This document shows positions 59,201 to 64,000 of a stretch of DNA of 64,000 nt, in pieces. The translations under genes and the position numbers were made by a program. The stretch is from NCBI GenBank assembly GCA_025716815.1, contig JAIXMN010000013.1, forward strand, positions 868,001 to 932,000. Direction: 5' to 3'. Position 1 is the first letter of the stretch; the number at the start of each line of letters is the position of its first letter. The notes under the pieces were generated by a model. The model was not told where the DNA came from. It made no database searches and saw only the letters and a list, made by a program, of their open reading frames with translations. This stretch comes from Dichotomocladium elegans. Its lineage: Eukaryota; Mucoromycota; Mucoromycetes; Mucorales; Lichtheimiaceae.

Positions 59201-60009
59201 GCGAGCGACTTCTCGACATGCAGCAGGAGGAATGGTTAGAAAGCAATAGCTAATTTGTATTGCGCGTGGTAAGCGACAGCACCAGAAGGGGTTTCGAGTC
59301 GAACAACGGCTTCTGGTAGCGTACAGAAAGAATCGATGGGTGATCACCGCGTTGGGCTTGAGGAAGAGTTGGATTGCTTCCATGAACATTCGGTGTTACG
59401 CGGCCAGCCAGCTGGGGAGTTGTTGCGCAGAATTGAATCGTCTTCGTCTATGGACTCTGGTACTCGGAGTAGTGCTGATGCGTATCAATGCGTGAGTAGA
59501 CCTACTAAGTGGATGTCATTCTGATGGATAATGTCAGTACTAATACAATCGTCAACTTGGTCGTGTAGGTCCAGCACATCCAAACTATGGAAGGCGGTCT
59601 GTTGATTGCAACTCAAAGATAGATTTTTGTTCACGAATCCGACATGCGGGATAGTTATGCCTGCTGACGCCAGGTATATAGTACCTTTGGCAGGTGTGCC
59701 AGACCAACGGAGACGTGCTGTCAGTAGCACCGATGATCAGGAGGACCCAAAGGCGCTCAAGTGGTTGGAAAGCGGTAGGAACGTGTTTGCGAATGATCAA
59801 AACGTTTGTTCGAAGGAGCCTGGATATTCTTATGCACCTCGGCCAATCCTGCGCCCTCAGGTTTGTGATCAAGAGCTGCGGAGGACACAGAGCGCGAAGT
59901 GGTGGGCATTGGGGTCGAAATGGGATTGGCTACGGACGTCGCGGACATGGTGAAGAATAAAGAGGTAATCGAAGTCAAAGAATAAAATGTGGTATTCGGG
60001 AAGAATTGC
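59201..60009 (-). pseudogene. probable upstream remnant of the same retroelement
   Basis: Upstream of the reverse-transcriptase fragment on the minus strand, where protease and capsid would lie. Short broken frames are present (59,730-59,485; 59,872-59,585), the first with a stretch like LDVLDLHDQVDD that recalls the second half of a gypsy protease. This is suggestive only. Confidence 0.35.
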
Positions 60010-60060
60010 AAGTAGTGCAAAGCCAATGGGTCAAAATCGAGTCTTTGAGACGGGATGCAT
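60010..60060 (-). repeat. LTR-like relic edge
   Basis: The GTCTTTGAGACGGGAT block matches 39,311-39,375 in reverse orientation and leads into repeat B copy 2 at TTTATTGAAT. On the minus strand it is preceded by TATA-like CTTATAAAAAG. It may be the 5' LTR of the broken retroelement to its left. Confidence 0.5.
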
Positions 60061-60399
60061 TTTATTGAATAAAAACAATTTTCTTTTTATAAGCGTTGGG
60101 ATGGATCAGGTTAGCTTTCATGGAACCAAATGTTAAGCCGTTGACACCACTTCTCCGTCACTCCCGCCCGCGATTATTGTCCGGGCGATCGCTCTCTCCG
60201 CCTTCGTTAAGACCAAATCACCGGTTGGATAGACGTGAGATGGGAGAAGTCAGGGCATCAAGGCGTACTTGCGGGAAAGCGGTGGATGATCAGTAGTCCC
60301 GCTCACTACTGACTGTGGAAGCGCAAAAGAATTACTTGTAAAGGTGATCGATATGCCGGGTTCGCTCTGGTAAAACAGAGCGAAGCCACCACACATATA

Positions 60400-60569
60400 C
60401 AGTGGCCGCCGTTATAGTGATACCCTCGGTTCCTGGAAATCGCATCACTATAGCGAATTATCACTATAACGAATTGGAATAAGCCCTACCCAGCAATTTT
60501 TTCTTCATAAACTGTACCGCTATATCGAATTATCATTATAACAAATATTACTATAACGGGCGGCCACTG
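60400..60569. mobile_element. 170-bp MITE with pogo/Tigger-like ends, copy 2
   Basis: Same element as at 51,073, at the same place within repeat B and flanked by TA (60398-60399, 60570-60571). It was copied with the larger segment and is not an independent insertion. Confidence 0.8.
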
Positions 60570-61710
60570 TAGTACCCGCTGCTCTTTGCATAAGAGGCAT
60601 TTGGATGTCAGCAATAAACCTCATATCGCGTGCTACGTACTCATCGATGGAGCAGCTATAAAACGTGTGTTGCAACAGGAACTCCCAAAGAGAAAGCAAC
60701 CTTCTGCATTTATGCTGTGGATTACTCCACATCGTATGGATGCCCATTGTCGTATTGACATCGTCACATATTTCTCTTTTCGGGAATGGCGGGTACTGTG
60801 TACCACAGAGGACTTTCTGTATGATCTTGTACCCAGAATGCACGGACCATTATATTCATTTCTCAAACTCATCAGCATCCATCTCTGTCGTATCGCCCCA
60901 TGGGCGTGTGGATCCGAACCTTTCTACACAGAGCAGCGCGTATGTATCTTTTACTTTTTGTAGCTGAGTTACAGAACGCTGATCCCCTCCCACCCAGCCT
61001 CTGTGCCAACCAGTGCCATGGCGGTGAGAGACGCAAATATGTCAAAACTCAACGGAAAAAGACGAGACTAGTACGAGAAGAACCGCAAACATCGACTTTA
61101 TCATAGATCTGATATCAAGCAATAGAAAGGAAGCCGTGCACGGCAATGGGGAAGGAATGAAAACTCATACCACCGCTGCTGTTTATTTGGGGGGAGACCT
61201 TTTTTTGTACAAAGACTATCTACACCCGTTAATCAACGTGTGGGCTAATCATACTACTCGAATACACGGACCATCTGCATCATTATCAAAGCAGATATGA
61301 GGTTGTTCGAAGGGTAAAATAAATGTGAATTGCCCATGAGTAGAGTAGGAAGCGCTTTTTTCGGAAGACGTTCTTTGATCCGGGAATCCCCCCCATCGAT
61401 TTCTTGCTCCCACGTATAAATAACAATTGAAATCGCGCTAGCCTTATCGAAAACGATCAATGAAAACTACCTTCTTCTCCCTCCATTTTGCTCAGTATCT
61501 GTTCCGCGGTTCACGCGACCGACGCGGGGGGGGTTTGAGTATTTTAACCTACGGAAAATGAACGTCTTCCCTCTTTGTTCTTTTTCTTTTTTCTCTCTTC
61601 ATCCCTCCCCCGGGCCGGTTGGTCAGGTCGCCCCAAGGTAGGTCATCCCAAGGTAGGTCATGGCTAACTGCTGCTTAGTTGAGGGGTGGACCTACCTGCC
61701 GGAAAACAAG

Positions 61711-61822
61711 AAGGATCGACCGGACGGGCTAAACGGCCAAAGGAACGACCGGACGGGCTAAACGACCAAAGGAACGACCTGACGGCCCACACGGCGAGGA
61801 TCGACCGGACGGCCCAAACGAC
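61711..61822. repeat. minisatellite GAACGACCGGACGG, 4 units
   Basis: Four imperfect 27-29-bp units, against three in the other copy of repeat B. Confidence 0.85.
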
Positions 61823-62079
61823 AACCTGATGGGACCAAGTACCTGTCCAATGACCAGATGTGCATGATATTCTGCGAGGCGCCGCATCCCGCAAGTTGAT
61901 AGTGCATCTTGGTAGGAATCCTCAAAGAGGAGCAATGGTACACCCCGATGACCAGGCATTGGGGGCTCGCTATAAAGGGGCCAAGATAAATGCGGGTATC
62001 AAGGCCCCCAGAGCGGGGGCGCACGGCAGTCGACCTCCTCGTGGTTGCCTCTGGAAACAGATCCTTCATGGTTCTGGCT

Positions 62080-64000
62080 AACTGGACTGCCTATTAGTAT
62101 AGTGTTGTTATTCATACAGTAATAAAAAGTTCTTCTCTCGTTAAAGCTTTATTTTTTTTACACGATCCGCAGCCGCAGCAAAATGAGTGGGACTTTTTTT
62201 TTTCCTTTTTTTTTTACACGGTCTTTGCGCGTGCTCGTTTTTTACGTGGCCATGGAGGTTCCGAATTCTGTTGTCATAGAACGCAAAGGGCGCGAAGATT
62301 GATGAAGCGCTGATTCCATATCTTCAATCGATGGTCTTGGCCTTGGAGGCAAACAGCACAGTAAACATCCGTTTTCCATCCACTGCTCTTCCCCAACATC
62401 GGGTTATGAACGTATACCGTGCAACGAAGCTCAACGAAGCTCAACTTTGTGACTCTTTACCTATGGTCAATACACATGGAGCTTCCCTTTTTTTAACTGA
62501 ATATTTCATACACTGAAATATTGAATCGCGAATGTTTTTATTCTTTTAGGCCAACCATCAGCTAGTCCTCTCCGTCCAGGATGACGGTAATCAAGGCAGG
62601 CCTGACCTGGGTGGTATCTTCTATAGATTCCACTCAGCCAACACCTTGCCGAGATTGAAAGGGCACGCCAGACTTGGGTGGTTTCACTCGTATGATCCCA
62701 TCCTGTCAAAGTGCATGCCGACATTCCCCATCTACACATCCACGGATATACAGTATGTCCAAAAGGTATGATATTATGCTGTGTATTATTTTGTTGCTCA
62801 TGGTGAACATATATTGATTGCAAAAGCACCATAGCTATACTGTATATACTTTGCGTTACCATGCATCGCCATAACACAGCAAGCAAGCCTGTAACAGTAG
62901 TTACAGTGAACGATCACGATTGACCGATGACCAAGATACTACAAGGATAACGATCACAATAGGACCGCATCTCCGGCGATGATACTACGAACCATATTCA
63001 TTTTCTCTGTAATGTTCGTTTCATCAACTTGCCACCATAAAAATGAAAACAGGGAATACAAACCTGACTATGGACACAAGGTGCTTTCCCAAGGCGAAAC
63101 GCATACTTCAACGGGCAATTCCTTCCTCCAACTACACATCCTTTTTCATACTATAGACATAGAAGTAGTTCTTTCCGGAATTCTTCCCTTTCACTTCTTG
63201 AAATAGTATTGCTTCAATTACTATTTTCTTGCTCATCCCAAAAAAAAACACTCCACCCTCCCACTTCTTTCCTACCTTTGACCGGTAGCCAACGGAAAAT
63301 CCTGTACGCTAAACACTTGTCCAGCATGTTCCAATGGATCGCTATAGCGGTAAAAATGGTCCATTGTATCAAACCTTCCCACACTTATGCGCGCTGACCC
63401 AAGGTAGGGCGCAATTGGCATATCTGCAACACATCAAAGAGCACGCCGATAATTTATAGTGGACTACGGGTTTCCGTCATTGCCGTGCTAATTTGAAGTT
63501 ACTGTTATACCGAAAATTTTCAGTTTCTGCCACCGGTATTGATTATGTAGATCCGTTACTATTGCAGATACGTGGAACGGTATTGATTGCTTAGCTAAAG
63601 CAAGCAGCTTTATGGCTCAAAGTCTCCCGCTTATTGCGGGGTCTCGTGTGAAATTTTAGTATGAAAACGGCCCTGCGCTCAGACTTTCTCAATTATTGTT
63701 CCAACTCAGATACAAGCGTACCTAACTTAAAAGGATAAGGAAGCAGACGAGATCCTGAATAATGATTGAAAGGGAAATAGCCTCTTTTTATACCAAGTAC
63801 CTGTTGATATTCAGCAATCCTAATGGAATCAAATATACCATTGTTAATGAACGTTCGTGAATGCGTGTGTGCGTGGGTATGGGTCAGTATTTCTGCAGCG
63901 GCGACAGCAATGAGGCATAAAGACGCGTATTAGCACTGAGCATCCAGCCATGAGGAATCGGAAACTGCGTAGGTAATCGGCAACGGATAATGAAGTATGA
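62080..64000. repeat. repeat A, copy 3 (continues beyond the window)
   Basis: Matches copy 1 to the last base of the window (43,007 equals 64,000), so the repeat runs further right. Relative to copy 1 it has an extra 30-bp segment near 63,169-63,198 and the full T-rich insertion shared with copy 2. Confidence 0.92.

Larger units (their letters stand above)
60061..62079. repeat. repeat B, copy 2
   Basis: Second copy of 50,733-52,722, including the MITE, the paired opposite-strand frames (60,586-60,963) and the minisatellite. Differences are scattered substitutions, 1-bp homopolymer changes and one extra minisatellite unit. Confidence 0.92.

Noticed and set aside
1..64000. tRNA and rRNA genes
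   Set aside because: Looked for B-box-like GGTTCGANNCC and cloverleaf arms in the intergenic stretches by eye and found none that fit. A covariance-model scan would be decisive.

Overview
The window is fungal nuclear DNA, most likely from a Mucoromycota (Mucorales-like) mould. The coding genes carry many short introns (about 45-110 nt) with GT...AG ends and CTAAC/TACTAAC-type branch sites. The predicted proteins (single-chain glutamate synthase, Tup1, Sec24, Set9, Cox13) are closest in style to early-diverging filamentous fungi. The phylum is inferred from this style, not proven by a search.

Layout. Bases 1-39,000 are an ordinary gene-dense housekeeping block: a G-patch/C2H2 protein (minus, running off the left end), a 16-exon P4-ATPase lipid flippase, a small unknown protein, a SUV420/Set9 histone H4-K20 methyltransferase, NAD(P)H-dependent glutamate synthase, an unknown Q-rich protein, a NIPA-type Mg transporter, the Paf1-complex subunit Cdc73 (minus), cytochrome c oxidase subunit VIa (Cox13), the corepressor Tup1 (minus) and COPII coat protein Sec24. 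I rebuilt exon structures by eye. For every complete multi-exon gene the summed exon lengths are a multiple of three; for Tup1 this needs one 47-nt mini-intron.

Bases 39,000-64,000 are a gene-poor, repeat-built island. It opens with an intact HET-domain (heterokaryon-incompatibility-type) gene. After it come: two copies of a composite block of decayed exon-intron modules (44.2-46.9 kb); a tandem array of about 202-bp and 230-bp units, each carrying a 66-bp intron-like segment (47.3-50.3 kb); LTR-like relics; a 2.9-kb segment present twice (50.7-53.65 and 60.06-63.0 kb) whose right part also occurs a third time beside the HET gene; a 170-bp MITE with pogo/Tigger-like ends; a three-copy 594-bp module; and a broken Ty3/gypsy reverse transcriptase on the minus strand.

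The housekeeping genes act in separate pathways (membrane traffic, chromatin and transcription, nitrogen assimilation, respiration) and show no operon-like logic. Tup1, Cdc73 and Set9 are all chromatin or transcription regulators, and the flippase and Sec24 both serve the secretory route, but I read this as chance neighbourhood. The most unusual material is the exon-intron module amplification in the island and the 24-nt in-frame micro-exon that carries the catalytic motif of Set9.
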